A stretch of DNA of 43,595 nucleotides from Streptomyces hyaluromycini (GTDB lineage Bacteria; Actinomycetota; Actinomycetes; Streptomycetales; Streptomycetaceae). The DNA lies in assembly GCF_002217755.1 (NCBI RefSeq), contig NZ_BCFL01000036.1:117707-161301 (forward strand). The letters are read 5' to 3'. Positions 25,068 through 33,393 of this stretch are shown here, one piece after another. The position numbers were made by a program, and so were the translations under genes. Under the pieces are notes generated by a model. The model was not told the origin of the DNA. It made no database searches and was given only the letters and a program-made list of their open reading frames with translations. Numbering within the stretch: the first letter of the stretch is position 1; every line of letters begins with the position of its first letter.

Positions 25068-26771
25068 CTAGCCGGGGAAGTCCTCCTCCCACCACTCCTG
25101 CGGCGAGCGCGTGAGCCGCTGCTCCTCGCGCCTGCGCAGCTCGGCCCGCTGGGTCTTGCCGGAGACGGTCTTGGGCAGCTCGGCGAACTCGATCCGGCGT
25201 ATCCGCTGGTAGGGGGCGAGGTGCTCGCGGGCGTGCGCGAGGATCTGCTGCGCGGTCTGCGCCTCCGGCCGGTAGTCGGCGGCGAGTGCGATGTACGCCT
25301 TGGGTACGGCCAGGCGCAGCGGCTCGGGTGAGGGCACCACCGCGGCGTCGGCGACGGCCGCGTGCCGCAGCAGCACGCTCTCCAGTTCGAAGGGGGAGAT
25401 GCGGTAGTCGGACGCCTTGAAGACGTCGTCGCCGCGTCCCAGGTAGCGGAAGAGGCCCTCGGCGTCGCGGGTGGCGAAGTCGCCGGTGTGGTAGACGCCG
25501 CCGTGCAGGGCGCGCGCGGTCGCCTCGGGATCGCCGAGGTAGCCGCTCATCAGGCCCAGGGGCCGGCCGGCCAGCGGCAGGCAGATCTCGCCCTCCGCCA
25601 GGCCGTCGGGGACGGGGGTGCCGGTCCGCGGGTCCAGCAGGGCCACGTCGTAGCCCGGCAGCGCCCAGCCCAGCGCGCCCTCCACGGCCGGCATCCCCGG
25701 CGGGGTGCCGATCTGGGCGGTCGTCTCGGTCTGCCCGTAGCCGTCCCGTACCGTGACGCCCCAGGCGTCGCGGATGCGGTGCACGACCTCCGCGTTGAGC
25801 GGTTCCCCGGCGGCCACCGCCTCGCGCAGCCGCATCGGCCACCGGGTCAGGTCCTCCTGGATGAGGCTGCGCCACACGGTGGGCGGTGCGCAGAAGGAGG
25901 TCGCCGCGCAGCGCGACATCATCTCCAGCAGCGGACGGGCCGCGAACCGGGGCTGGTTGACGACCAGGACCGTGGCCTGTGCGTTCCAGGGGGCGAACAG
26001 GCAGCTCCAGGCGTGTTTCGCCCACCCGGGCGAGGAGATGTTCAGGTGCACGTCACCGGGGCGCAGGCCGAGCCAGTACATGGTCGACAGGTGACCGACC
26101 GGATAGCTCAGCCCGGTGTGGCCGACCATTTTGGGACGGGCCGTGGTGCCCGAGGTGAAGTAGATGAGCGACGGCTCCTCGGGCCGGGTCCGTACCGTCT
26201 CCCGCAGCGGTGCGGCGGCGTAGGCCCGCTGGTAGTCCTGCCAGCCCGCCACCCGCTCTCCGACGGCGACACGCGTCCAACTCCCGTGCAGGCCGTCGAG
26301 CCTGGGGGTGAGGTCGGACTGCGCGATGACGTGCCGCACCGCGCCGCGCTCCAGCCGTTCGGCCAGGTCCTCGGGGGTGAGCTGGACGGCCGCGGGGATG
26401 ACCGCGGCGCCCAGGCGGAACGCGGCCAGCACGCACTCCCACAGTTCCGTCCGGTTGCCGAGCATGAGCAGGACGCGGTCCCCGCGCCGCACGCCGATCG
26501 ACCGCAGCCATCCGGCGACCCGCCGGGACCGTTCGGCCAGTTCGGCGAAGCTCAGTGCCCTGTCGGCGAGGACCGCGCCCTGTCGGTCGAGGTCGAGAAC
26601 GCGCAGCGCGGTGGCGTCGTTGCCGTCGGAGATGACGTCGAACCAGTCCGCGACCCAGCTGAACGTCTCGCCGGGTTCGGGCCGGGGGAAGGCGCGGGCG
26701 CGCGGCAGGTCCCCGTAGGAGGACAGCAGGTGGTCGCGGGCGCGCCGGAACGCTTGGGTCACTTCACGCAT
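25068..26771 (-). CDS. AMP-forming acyl/aryl-CoA ligase
   Basis: 567 aa adenylate-forming ligase that makes a CoA thioester from a carboxylic acid, ATP and CoA. Motifs: YFTSGTTARPKM (P-loop), GYGQTETT, YHTGDFATRD and the C-terminal catalytic Lys in PKTVSGKTQRAELR. The segment SPGWAKHAWSCLFAPWNA is typical of the medium-chain/benzoate acyl-CoA synthetase group. No carrier domain follows, so the product is probably CoA-bound. ATG at 26771 follows GGGAGG, 5 nt after the hydratase stop. In this operon it should supply the aryl-CoA for the PaaA/PaaBC oxygenase. The acid could be 3,4-AHBA or an oxidised derivative. Confidence 0.9.
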   Translation of the reverse strand: MREVTQAFRRARDHLLSSYGDLPRARAFPRPEPGETFSWVADWFDVISDGNDATALRVLDLDRQGAVLADRALSFAELAERSRRVAGWLRSIGVRRGDRVLLMLGNRTELWECVLAAFRLGAAVIPAAVQLTPEDLAERLERGAVRHVIAQSDLTPRLDGLHGSWTRVAVGERVAGWQDYQRAYAAAPLRETVRTRPEEPSLIYFTSGTTARPKMVGHTGLSYPVGHLSTMYWLGLRPGDVHLNISSPGWAKHAWSCLFAPWNAQATVLVVNQPRFAARPLLEMMSRCAATSFCAPPTVWRSLIQEDLTRWPMRLREAVAAGEPLNAEVVHRIRDAWGVTVRDGYGQTETTAQIGTPPGMPAVEGALGWALPGYDVALLDPRTGTPVPDGLAEGEICLPLAGRPLGLMSGYLGDPEATARALHGGVYHTGDFATRDAEGLFRYLGRGDDVFKASDYRISPFELESVLLRHAAVADAAVVPSPEPLRLAVPKAYIALAADYRPEAQTAQQILAHAREHLAPYQRIRRIEFAELPKTVSGKTQRAELRRREEQRLTRSPQEWWEEDFPG

Positions 26772-26776
26772 GACGG

Positions 26777-27577
26777 CTACCTCCCGTTGAAGGCGGCGCG
26801 GCCGGGCCCGTCGGCGGCGAAGGTCCGCATGCCCCTCAGCCGGTCCTCGGTGGCGAACAGGGCGGCGAACACCGACCGTTCGATGGCCAGTGCGGAGGCC
26901 AGGTCGGTCGCCAGACCCTGGTCCACGGCCGTCTTGGCGGCGTGCAGGGCCAGTGCGGGGCCCTTCTCGAAACGCCGCGCCCAGCGCAGCGCGCTGGGCA
27001 GCACCTGGTCGGTCGGCACGACCTGGTCCACCAGGCCCAGCTGCAGGGCCTCGTCCGCACCGACCTGGCGGCCGGTGAAGATGAGCTCCTTGGCCTTGGC
27101 CGGGCCGATCAGCCGCGGCAGCCGCTGGGTGCCGCCGGCTCCGGGGATGACGCCGAGCAGGACCTCGGGCAGCCCCAGGCGTGCCTCGCTTCCGCAGATG
27201 CGGGCGTCGGCGGTCAGCGCCAGCTCGCAACCGCCGCCGAGGGCGGGCCCGTTGATCGCGGCCACCACCGGTTTGGGGATGGCGGCCACCGCGTCGAAGG
27301 CGCCTTGGAGCACCGGTGCGTGCCGCACCATCTCGGCGTGCGTCATCGCGGCCATCTCCTTGATGTCGCCGCCGGCCGAGAAGGCCGTGGGCCCGCCGTA
27401 CAGGACCACCGCGCGGACCCGCTCGTCGCCGGCGGCCTGCTCGGCCGCGGCGCGCAGCGCGGACTGTGCCGCACGGTCGAGCACGTTCAGCGGCGGCCGG
27501 TTAAGGCGCAGGATGCCCACCGCTCCGTCGAGGTCCAGCCACGCGGAGAGGCGTTCCACCGTGGGTGCGCTCGTCAT
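26777..27577 (-). CDS. Enoyl-CoA hydratase/isomerase (crotonase family)
   Basis: 266 aa crotonase. The oxyanion-hole region FSAGGDIKEM and GPALGGGCELA are intact, and both catalytic glutamates are present: Glu118 (GGCELAL) and Glu138 (LGLPEVLLGVIPGAGG), as in true hydratases. Its ATG overlaps the stop of the SDR gene (ATGA), so the pair is translationally coupled. Within a Paa-like set it could hydrate or isomerise a ring-oxidised CoA intermediate, as PaaF or PaaG do in phenylacetate breakdown; which of these it resembles more cannot be told by eye. Confidence 0.88.
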   Translation of the reverse strand: MTSAPTVERLSAWLDLDGAVGILRLNRPPLNVLDRAAQSALRAAAEQAAGDERVRAVVLYGGPTAFSAGGDIKEMAAMTHAEMVRHAPVLQGAFDAVAAIPKPVVAAINGPALGGGCELALTADARICGSEARLGLPEVLLGVIPGAGGTQRLPRLIGPAKAKELIFTGRQVGADEALQLGLVDQVVPTDQVLPSALRWARRFEKGPALALHAAKTAVDQGLATDLASALAIERSVFAALFATEDRLRGMRTFAADGPGRAAFNGR

Positions 27578-28314
27578 GACCACAGCAGGCCTCCGTTCAC
27601 TTCGAGGACGTGGCCGTTGACGTAGCTCGATTCGGGCCCGGCCAGGAAGAGGGCCGCGTCGGCGGCCTCGTCGGCGCCGCCGGGCCGGCCGAGCGCCAGC
27701 CGGGTCTTGTAGCGCGCCCAGATCTTGTCGTTCTCGGTGAGCTGCCGGCCCATGCCCTCGTCGAGGATGCCGGGGGCGAGGGAGTTGACCAGGATGCCGC
27801 GGGGGCCGAGCTCGATGGCGCTGACGCGGGTGAACATCTCCACCGCGGCCTTGGTGGCACAGTATCCGGCCGCTCCGATGGCGACCCGGGTGGCCATGCT
27901 GGAGGAGACGTTGACGATCCGGGCGGCCTGGCTGCGTTCCAGGTAGGGGATCGCCGCCTGGGTGCACAGGAACACCCCGGTCAGGTTGGTGGCCACCATG
28001 TCCTGCCAGTCGGTGACCGGCAGCCGGTCCACCCGCCCGTCCCGGCTCACACCGGCGTTGGCGACCAGGATGTCCACGCCGCCGAAGCGCTCGGCGGTCC
28101 CGGCCATCAGCGCGGCGACCGAGTCGGGACTGGTGACGTCGACCGGGACGTAGGCGCCGCGGCCGGGGGAGAGGTCGAGGACCTCCTTGATGTCGTAGGG
28201 GTTGCGTGCGGCGCACACCACCTGTGCGCCCTCGAGCAGGTAGCGTTCCGCGATCGCGCGGCCCAGTCCCCGGGAGCCCCCGGTGATCACGGCCGTCTTT
28301 CCGGCGAGCCTCAT
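27574..28314 (-). CDS. Short-chain dehydrogenase/reductase
   Basis: 246 aa classical SDR. Cofactor motif TGGSRGLG (11-18), NAG in LVANAGVS, catalytic Ser138, Tyr151 and Lys155 (SSSM...GYCATK). Two ATGs overlap the PaaD stop; the second (28314) is best spaced from AAGGAGG, the first (28317) is the alternative. It resembles FabG-like enzymes that act on hydroxyacyl/ketoacyl thioesters. In the operon it may oxidise or reduce a ring-derived or side-chain CoA intermediate. Confidence 0.88.
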   Translation of the reverse strand: MRLAGKTAVITGGSRGLGRAIAERYLLEGAQVVCAARNPYDIKEVLDLSPGRGAYVPVDVTSPDSVAALMAGTAERFGGVDILVANAGVSRDGRVDRLPVTDWQDMVATNLTGVFLCTQAAIPYLERSQAARIVNVSSSMATRVAIGAAGYCATKAAVEMFTRVSAIELGPRGILVNSLAPGILDEGMGRQLTENDKIWARYKTRLALGRPGGADEAADAALFLAGPESSYVNGHVLEVNGGLLWS

Positions 28315-28829
28315 CATGATCCTCCTTGCCTGACGTCGGGGACCGGGAGCACGGCGGAGCAGCCGGCCGTACCGATCACATCGAAGGGCGATCCGCAGCC
28401 GCGGCAGTCGTAGGGCACCTTGCAGACCGCGCCGCCGAAGCGGCCTGCCCGTACGACGTCGTCGCCGGCGCAGTAGGGGCATCGAGGCGTGGTGCCCGCC
28501 ACGCGGTAGCCGGCGGTGCGCAGGGCGTCGTGCCCGGCGGCGGTCACCGCGGCGGGCTGCCATATGCCGCGCTCCCACACGATCTGGATTCCGTGCCCGG
28601 GCGCGGCGTCGGTGAGAGCGGAGCGCACCCGCCGGGCGATCTCGCCGCGGGCGGGGCAGCTGAGCCGGGTGGGGGCGAGGCGGACCACGATCCGGCCGTC
28701 GGTGCGGGACACCGAGCGCACCACTCCGAGGTCGCCCAGGGTCACGTCGATCTCCGGATCGCGCACGTCGGCGACGACGCCGGTGAGCGGGTCGGGGGGC
28801 GGGGTCGCGGCGGCCGCGGGGGCGTTCAC
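28314..28829 (-). CDS. paaD-like: PaaD-like Fe-S assembly factor
   Basis: 171 aa with an N-terminal MIP18/SufT-like domain (DVRDPEIDVTLGDLGVV, about 21-37) and a C-terminal Cys-rich part (CPYC ... CKVPYDCRGCGSPFDVIG-type, four or more Cys). This is the PaaD architecture. PaaD is needed for the phenylacetyl-CoA epoxidase, probably in maturing the iron-sulfur reductase subunit PaaE. GTG at 28829 overlaps the PaaBC stop (GTGA), and its stop overlaps the SDR starts. No PaaE gene is in the window, so its client here is unclear. Confidence 0.85.
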   Translation of the reverse strand: MNAPAAAATPPPDPLTGVVADVRDPEIDVTLGDLGVVRSVSRTDGRIVVRLAPTRLSCPARGEIARRVRSALTDAAPGHGIQIVWERGIWQPAAVTAAGHDALRTAGYRVAGTTPRCPYCAGDDVVRAGRFGGAVCKVPYDCRGCGSPFDVIGTAGCSAVLPVPDVRQGGS

Positions 28830-29878
28830 AGGAACACCTGCGGGGCGTAGTGCGCGCGGACGAGGCGGCCGCGTGCCAGGCAGTCGGCCAGGACGCTGCC
28901 GCCCGTCCCGGCGGCCCGCGGCACCGGCAGGTGCGGCAGACGTGAGCCGGGGACGCCGCTGTCGCCGACCAGCGCGGCCAGACGCGCGTGCAGCGCGTCA
29001 GTCAGGGCGTCCTGCGGGCCGGCGCCGAAAAGGTCGCCGGCGCAGTGCGTCACCTCGGTGAACGCCCGCGTGAACTCCTCACTCGTCTCGGGCCAGGCGG
29101 CCAGCGCCCGCACCCATCGCCGCCAGTGGTCCAGGTGGACCAGCTGTTCGTCGCGGATGGCGGCGAACGCGGGCTCGTCTCCGGCGCGCTCCTCGGCGAG
29201 CACGCTGACGGCCGCGGCGATCACCAGCCCGCACACCACGGTGGACGGCCAGTCGCCGAGCCGCCCGATGACACGGGACACCCGCCACTGTTCCTGCGGC
29301 CGCTCGAAGAAGTGGGCGTCGGCGGCGGACGCGTCGAATCCGTGCAGCGTCAGGATCGTCTCGGCGTGCGCCAGAGCCTCCTGTCCGATCGAGCCGACGG
29401 CCAGCGACTCCTCCAGGTCGATGTAGTCGACGATGCGTTCGCCCAGCCGGTTGCCCAGCACGAACAGGTCCTCGGCAAGTGCCGGCCACAAGCGGCCCGG
29501 GGCGGGGCCGGTGGCCCCGCGCGGGTCGTCGCAGGGGCCGGACGCTGCGCCGTCGGGCTGCTGCTGTGGCGGGGCGGCGGTGTCCGGGGCGGCGGAGCGG
29601 TCGCGGCGGCGGGTGGTGGGGAAGCCGGGCTGGCGGTGCGGCATCCGGGTCTTGGCGGCGAGCAGGCCGCGGTCGTCGGCGCTGGAGACGATCAGGTCGG
29701 TGCGCCGTACCACCCAGAGCCGGAAGAGGTCGTCGCGGCGGCCGTAGGTCTCCTTGGCCAGGTGCCAGGCGGCGTCCCGGCGCGGCGCGACGAGGGAGCC
29801 GACGTGGTTCAGCGGCGAGCCGCTGCCGGTCTGCGCGAACACCTCGTAGACGTCGGTGTCGGTGGGAACGTGCGGCAT
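28826..29878 (-). CDS. paaBC-like: PaaB-PaaC fusion, aryl-CoA oxygenase subunit
   Basis: 350 aa. Residues 1-85 match PaaB (DVYEVFAQTGSGSPLNHVGS), residues 86-128 are a Pro/Gln/Gly-rich linker, and 129-350 match the ferritin-like PaaC (LFVLGNRLGERIVDYIDLEE; AIRDEQLVHL). In the known phenylacetyl-CoA epoxidase PaaB and PaaC are separate proteins that scaffold catalytic PaaA, so this is a gene fusion and not a sequencing join: the frame runs through the linker without a stop and the linker is low-complexity. The ATG overlaps the PaaA stop (ATGA). The PaaC part is structural in the family and does not need its own iron centre. Confidence 0.9.
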   Translation of the reverse strand: MPHVPTDTDVYEVFAQTGSGSPLNHVGSLVAPRRDAAWHLAKETYGRRDDLFRLWVVRRTDLIVSSADDRGLLAAKTRMPHRQPGFPTTRRRDRSAAPDTAAPPQQQPDGAASGPCDDPRGATGPAPGRLWPALAEDLFVLGNRLGERIVDYIDLEESLAVGSIGQEALAHAETILTLHGFDASAADAHFFERPQEQWRVSRVIGRLGDWPSTVVCGLVIAAAVSVLAEERAGDEPAFAAIRDEQLVHLDHWRRWVRALAAWPETSEEFTRAFTEVTHCAGDLFGAGPQDALTDALHARLAALVGDSGVPGSRLPHLPVPRAAGTGGSVLADCLARGRLVRAHYAPQVFL

Positions 29879-30765
29879 CACGCCACCCCCCGCAGTGCGC
29901 GCCGGTATCGCGTGTTGCGGTCCAGGGCGCCGCGCACCCAGTCCAGGCGGCGCTGCGAGGCGGGGCCGCCGCCCGCGATGACCTTCTTCACCTCGGCCCA
30001 GTCGGGCATCGCGAACTCCCACTCGCCCGAGGGAAGTTGACGGGCCAGCGCGGGGTCCACGTGCATGCCGAGCTTCTCGAAGACCGGGATGATCTTGCTG
30101 AGCCAGGCCTGGCGCAGTTCGTCGTTGCCGTCGGGCTTCAGGCCGATCTGGTGCATGCGGTTGGCGTGCAGGGTCTCGGTGTCCGGCGGGCCGAGGTAGG
30201 CCAGCACCCGCGGCAGCCACGTCTCGAACCCCTCCTGCACGCGGCGGCGCTGCTCGGCGTCTCCGTGCGTCAGCACCTCGTGGGTCAGGTCCAGGGCGTG
30301 CTGGTAGTGGAAGGACTCCTCGCGCTCGATCTTGCGCAGCGCCCGGCCGTAGGGCAGGTAGACGCCCTTCATCAGCGACCGGAACTGGAAGATCGCCGCC
30401 GAGTTCATCAGGAGCAGCCCCGGGCCGAACTCCTCCCAGGACGCGAAGGAGTAGTGGAAGATGTTGTGCACCTTCGAGCGGCCCTCCAGGTAGTCCACCA
30501 GGATCCGCTCGCGTGGCATGCCCAGGTCCTCGGCGACCCGTGCGGCCACATGTCCGTGGCCCACCTCGTCCTGGACCTTGGCCATCAGCATCTGCCGCCG
30601 GGTGCAGCTGGGCGCGCGGTCCAGCCACTCGGCGAACGGCAGCACACCCACCAGCTCGTTGAGCGCCTGGACGGTGGCGAACCGCCTGGCACCTTCCCGT
30701 ACTTCGTCGGGCATCGGGTCCCACAGTTCGTAGCAGCGGAGTCCCGCCGCTGTCGCTGTCGGCAT
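29878..30765 (-). CDS. paaA-like: PaaA-like catalytic diiron oxygenase subunit
   Basis: 295 aa ferritin-like protein matching the catalytic subunit of the phenylacetyl-CoA 1,2-epoxidase. Iron-ligand motifs are intact: MLMAKVQDEVGHGH (Glu67, His70) and EREESFHYQ (Glu149, Glu150, His153). The family epoxidises an aromatic ring held as a CoA thioester, using O2 and electrons from PaaE. ATG at 30765 follows AAAGGAACC; the frame reaches 30792 without a better site. It is 55 nt after the KASIII gene. With the adjacent CoA ligase, this implies ring epoxidation or hydroxylation of an aryl-CoA; benzoyl-type rather than phenylacetyl-type substrates are possible and would be novel for this family. Confidence 0.9.
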   Translation of the reverse strand: MPTATAAGLRCYELWDPMPDEVREGARRFATVQALNELVGVLPFAEWLDRAPSCTRRQMLMAKVQDEVGHGHVAARVAEDLGMPRERILVDYLEGRSKVHNIFHYSFASWEEFGPGLLLMNSAAIFQFRSLMKGVYLPYGRALRKIEREESFHYQHALDLTHEVLTHGDAEQRRRVQEGFETWLPRVLAYLGPPDTETLHANRMHQIGLKPDGNDELRQAWLSKIIPVFEKLGMHVDPALARQLPSGEWEFAMPDWAEVKKVIAGGGPASQRRLDWVRGALDRNTRYRRALRGVA

Positions 30766-30820
30766 GTCTGGTTCCTTTCGCAGCGCTTGCATGGTTGGCA
30801 GCGGTGTCGCGGGGCAGGGC

Positions 30821-31813
30821 TCAGTACCAGCGGACGACCACGGCCCCCGCGGTCATGCCGCCGCCCACTCCGGCCAGCACCAGGCGCTCGCCCCGGCAAA
30901 ACGGCCGCAGCTCGTTCTCCGCGCGCAGGGTGAGCGGGATGGAGGCGGTGGCGGTGTTGCCGAACTGCGGTGCGGTCAGCGGGACCCGGCCGGGGTCGAC
31001 GCCGAGTTCGCGCGTACAGGCCTCCACCAGGCGGGTGTTGGCCTGGTGCAGGATGAAGCGGTCCACGTCCGCCAGCCGGACCCCGGCCGAGTCGAGCGCC
31101 TCGCCGATGACCTTGGGCAGCACGCCGAGCGCGTACTCGCGCACCTCGCGGCCCCGCATGCGGAACAGGTGCTCGCCGGCCTCCCGGCTGCGGGCGTCCA
31201 GCGGCGTACGGGTGCCGCCGGCGGGCACCTCGACCAGCTCGTGGTGCTCACCGTGGGTGACCAGCCGCCAGCCCAGCACGCCGTACCCGTCGGGCACCGG
31301 ACCGAGCAGCACCGCGCCGGCCCCGTCGCCGAAGAGGCTGACGGTGCGCCGGTCGGAGCGGTTCATCAGCGAGGAGTACATGTCGGTGCCGACCACCAGG
31401 GCGTGGTCGCCGCCCTGGCCGGCCAGCCGCGCCGACAGCATCGAGTCGGCGACCGCCAGCGCGTAGAGGAAGCCCGAGCACACCGCGTTGACGTCGAACG
31501 CCGGGACCTCGGACAGGCCGAGCTTGTTCTGCAGGATGGCCCCGGTGGAGGGCTGCGGCTGGTCCGGCGTCGAGGTGGCCACGACCATCACACCGAGCCG
31601 GGCCACCGCCTCCGGCACTGCGCCCAGTGCCTCGCGAGCGGCGTGCAGCGCCAGGTCGGAGGTGACGGTGCCGGGCTCCCGGTACCTGCGCTCCAGGATG
31701 CCGGTCCGCTCGACGATCCAGTTCTGTTCCGCGCCCGTCCACTCGGCGACCTGCGCGTTGTCTATGACCAGCGGCGGCACGTGGCCGCCGAGGCCGAGGA
31801 ATCCGTAGCCCAT
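30821..31813 (-). CDS. Beta-ketoacyl-ACP synthase III-like enzyme (full catalytic triad)
   Basis: 330 aa FabH-like thiolase-fold enzyme with the standard triad: Cys112 (NAVCSGF), His256 (ILHQANT) and Asn286 (FGNTATAS). It should load an acyl-CoA starter and either condense it with malonyl-ACP or transfer it. ATG at 31813 overlaps the stop of the second KASIII gene (ATGA), so the two are made together. No ACP, malonyl transferase or other fatty-acid genes are linked, so a true chain-initiating role would need primary-metabolism partners. Confidence 0.88.
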   Translation of the reverse strand: MGYGFLGLGGHVPPLVIDNAQVAEWTGAEQNWIVERTGILERRYREPGTVTSDLALHAAREALGAVPEAVARLGVMVVATSTPDQPQPSTGAILQNKLGLSEVPAFDVNAVCSGFLYALAVADSMLSARLAGQGGDHALVVGTDMYSSLMNRSDRRTVSLFGDGAGAVLLGPVPDGYGVLGWRLVTHGEHHELVEVPAGGTRTPLDARSREAGEHLFRMRGREVREYALGVLPKVIGEALDSAGVRLADVDRFILHQANTRLVEACTRELGVDPGRVPLTAPQFGNTATASIPLTLRAENELRPFCRGERLVLAGVGGGMTAGAVVVRWY

Positions 31814-32883
31814 CACACGTCCTTCGCCGAAGGGTGGTCCCGCGGTGTCTCGTCCGGCACCTGGACGACGGCACAGGCCCAGGTCCAGGCCGCCCCGCCG
31901 CTGATCACCAAGGCGACGTCGCCCGGTTCGAGCGGCACCCGGTCCCGCATGTCGACGAGATTGGCGAGGAAGTCGCCGCATCCGAGGTGGCCGGTGGCGG
32001 AGCCGAACCGCAGGGCCTCGGCCTTGAGCATGTCGTCGAGCACCGGGCCGTAGATGGAGTCCAGCAGGCTCGCCCCGAGCCGGGGCAGCGCGATGTACTT
32101 GATCCGCGGGTCGTCGGGCGCCAGCCCCGCGTCGTGCAGGCTGTCCGTGATCACCTTGCGGATGTTGTGCCCGGCGATGGTCTCGAACTTCTCCTTGCCG
32201 TACGCCGCCATGTAGGACTTCTTGGGAGTGCGCAGGTCGATGAAGCCGTCGTGCCACATGGGAGCCGGGCTGAAGTCGTTGCCGTGCCGCATCATCAGCT
32301 CGAACTGGGCGTCGGTCGCGGTGGCCAGGGACAGCAGGGCGTAGTCGTCGGGCTCCGCGTCGCCCCGGTGCACCAGGGCCGCGGTCCCCGCGTCACCGAA
32401 GCCGAGCCCGTAGTCGGAGGTCCAGCGGTCCATGCCGGGAGGGCAGAACCGGTCGCCCGTCGTGACGAGCACTGCACCGAGCCCGGGGTCCGCGTCCAGG
32501 TGCATCCCGGCCAGCTGGAGGGCCAAGGAGCCCGCGTTGCAGCCCTGCTGGACGCCGTAGGGCGTGGCGCTGCCGGCGCCCACCGCGTGGGCCACGTAGT
32601 GCGGCGGCGACCACATGTCATGGCCCTGGTGGTAGATCCAGGTGTGCAGGACCAGGCCGACGGCGGAGGGACTCCAGCCCGCCCTGCTCAGTGCGGCACG
32701 GCCGGCCTGCGCCGCCATCTCGGGAGCGGACAGGGCGGCCGAGAACGGCAGGTGGCTGACGCCGAGCCGCTCCGCGTCCGAGTCGGTCAGCTTCCCGGCC
32801 GCCACGGCGTCCTCGACGTTCTCGCGGTCCGGTGGGAACCACGAGGTCACGGTCTTGATCCGCAGATCGTTTCCGAATTTCAT
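31813..32883 (-). CDS. Divergent KASIII-like protein lacking His/Asn motifs
   Basis: 356 aa thiolase-fold protein. The Cys nucleophile is kept (GVQQGCNAGSL, Cys115), but the HQAN position reads PRLG (267-270) and the GN-T position reads TGHLGCGD (297-304). In KASIII relatives that transfer acyl groups instead of making C-C bonds (CerJ, DpsC/ChlB-type), the decarboxylation residues are similarly altered, so acyl transfer to an oxygen or nitrogen nucleophile is the best guess. AAGGAGC precedes the ATG at 32883. It is the first gene of the minus-strand operon that continues through KASIII, PaaA, PaaBC, PaaD, SDR, hydratase and ligase. Confidence 0.82.
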   Translation of the reverse strand: MKFGNDLRIKTVTSWFPPDRENVEDAVAAGKLTDSDAERLGVSHLPFSAALSAPEMAAQAGRAALSRAGWSPSAVGLVLHTWIYHQGHDMWSPPHYVAHAVGAGSATPYGVQQGCNAGSLALQLAGMHLDADPGLGAVLVTTGDRFCPPGMDRWTSDYGLGFGDAGTAALVHRGDAEPDDYALLSLATATDAQFELMMRHGNDFSPAPMWHDGFIDLRTPKKSYMAAYGKEKFETIAGHNIRKVITDSLHDAGLAPDDPRIKYIALPRLGASLLDSIYGPVLDDMLKAEALRFGSATGHLGCGDFLANLVDMRDRVPLEPGDVALVISGGAAWTWACAVVQVPDETPRDHPSAKDV

Positions 32884-33096
32884 GCAGGCTCCTTCGAAAG
32901 CTCGGGATCCGTGGCGAGTGCGGGTCGCCGGCCGACGAGCGGGGGCCGGGTGCGTGCTCGGCAGTCCGTCCGGCCGGGAAGAGGGTGACGCCGTTCCAGG
33001 CGCGGTGCGATACGCAGGTCTTCGATACGCAAGTCCTCGACCACCGGGGTGGTCATCGGCGCACCGGGCCACCGGTGGCTTCCGGCCCACAATCGC

Positions 33097-33114
33097 ATAC
33101 CTTCGCAGAGGTAT
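33097..33114. promoter_or_regulatory. ARE-like operator 5 (KASIII/Paa operon)
   Basis: ATACCTTCGCAGAGGTAT, exact reverse complement of ARE 1 at 1804-1821. It lies 213 nt upstream of the first KASIII-like start and extends outward as CATACC...GGTATG, longer dyad than the others. Confidence 0.8.
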
Positions 33115-33230
33115 GTAACTGTGGCGGAGTGCGGCGCCGGTGAGCGGGCACCGGACCGCACCGGGCCCGCGGGTGCCACCCGTGGTGCCTGCACCGTCGT
33201 GCGCCGCCGGTGCCGCGCGGCGGTGTCCGT

Positions 33231-33265
33231 CTTGTGCAAGTGAGGACCGTCCTCACTTGCACAAG
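33231..33265. repeat. 17-bp inverted repeat (TGTGCAA family, copy 2)
   Basis: Arms of 17 nt (CTTGTGCAAGTGAGGAC) around a single centre base. Core TGTGCAA...TTGCACA is shared with the repeat at 10217-10262, with the same spacing within one base. Both copies are in promoter regions that also hold ARE-like sites. Operator for a second regulator is the favoured reading. Confidence 0.7.
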
Positions 33266-33375
33266 GGCAGGGGTTCCGGCCCTCTGCACGGCCCGTGCCG
33301 CGGCCGGGGCGGCATGCCTCAACTGTGCGATCCCGGGCTGAAGTTGGCCGGTCCCCGCCCCCGCTCCAGATTTAC

Positions 33376-33393
33376 ATACCTTCACGAAGGGAT
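33376..33393. promoter_or_regulatory. ARE-like operator 6 (exporter gene)
   Basis: ATACCT-TCACGA-AGGGAT, one mismatch from perfect half-sites, 68 nt upstream of the exporter start. Likely places the exporter under the same butanolide switch. Confidence 0.75.

Noticed and set aside
30821..31813. Housekeeping FabH
   Set aside because: No fatty-acid synthesis genes are adjacent, and it is translationally coupled to a divergent KASIII-like partner and the Paa operon.
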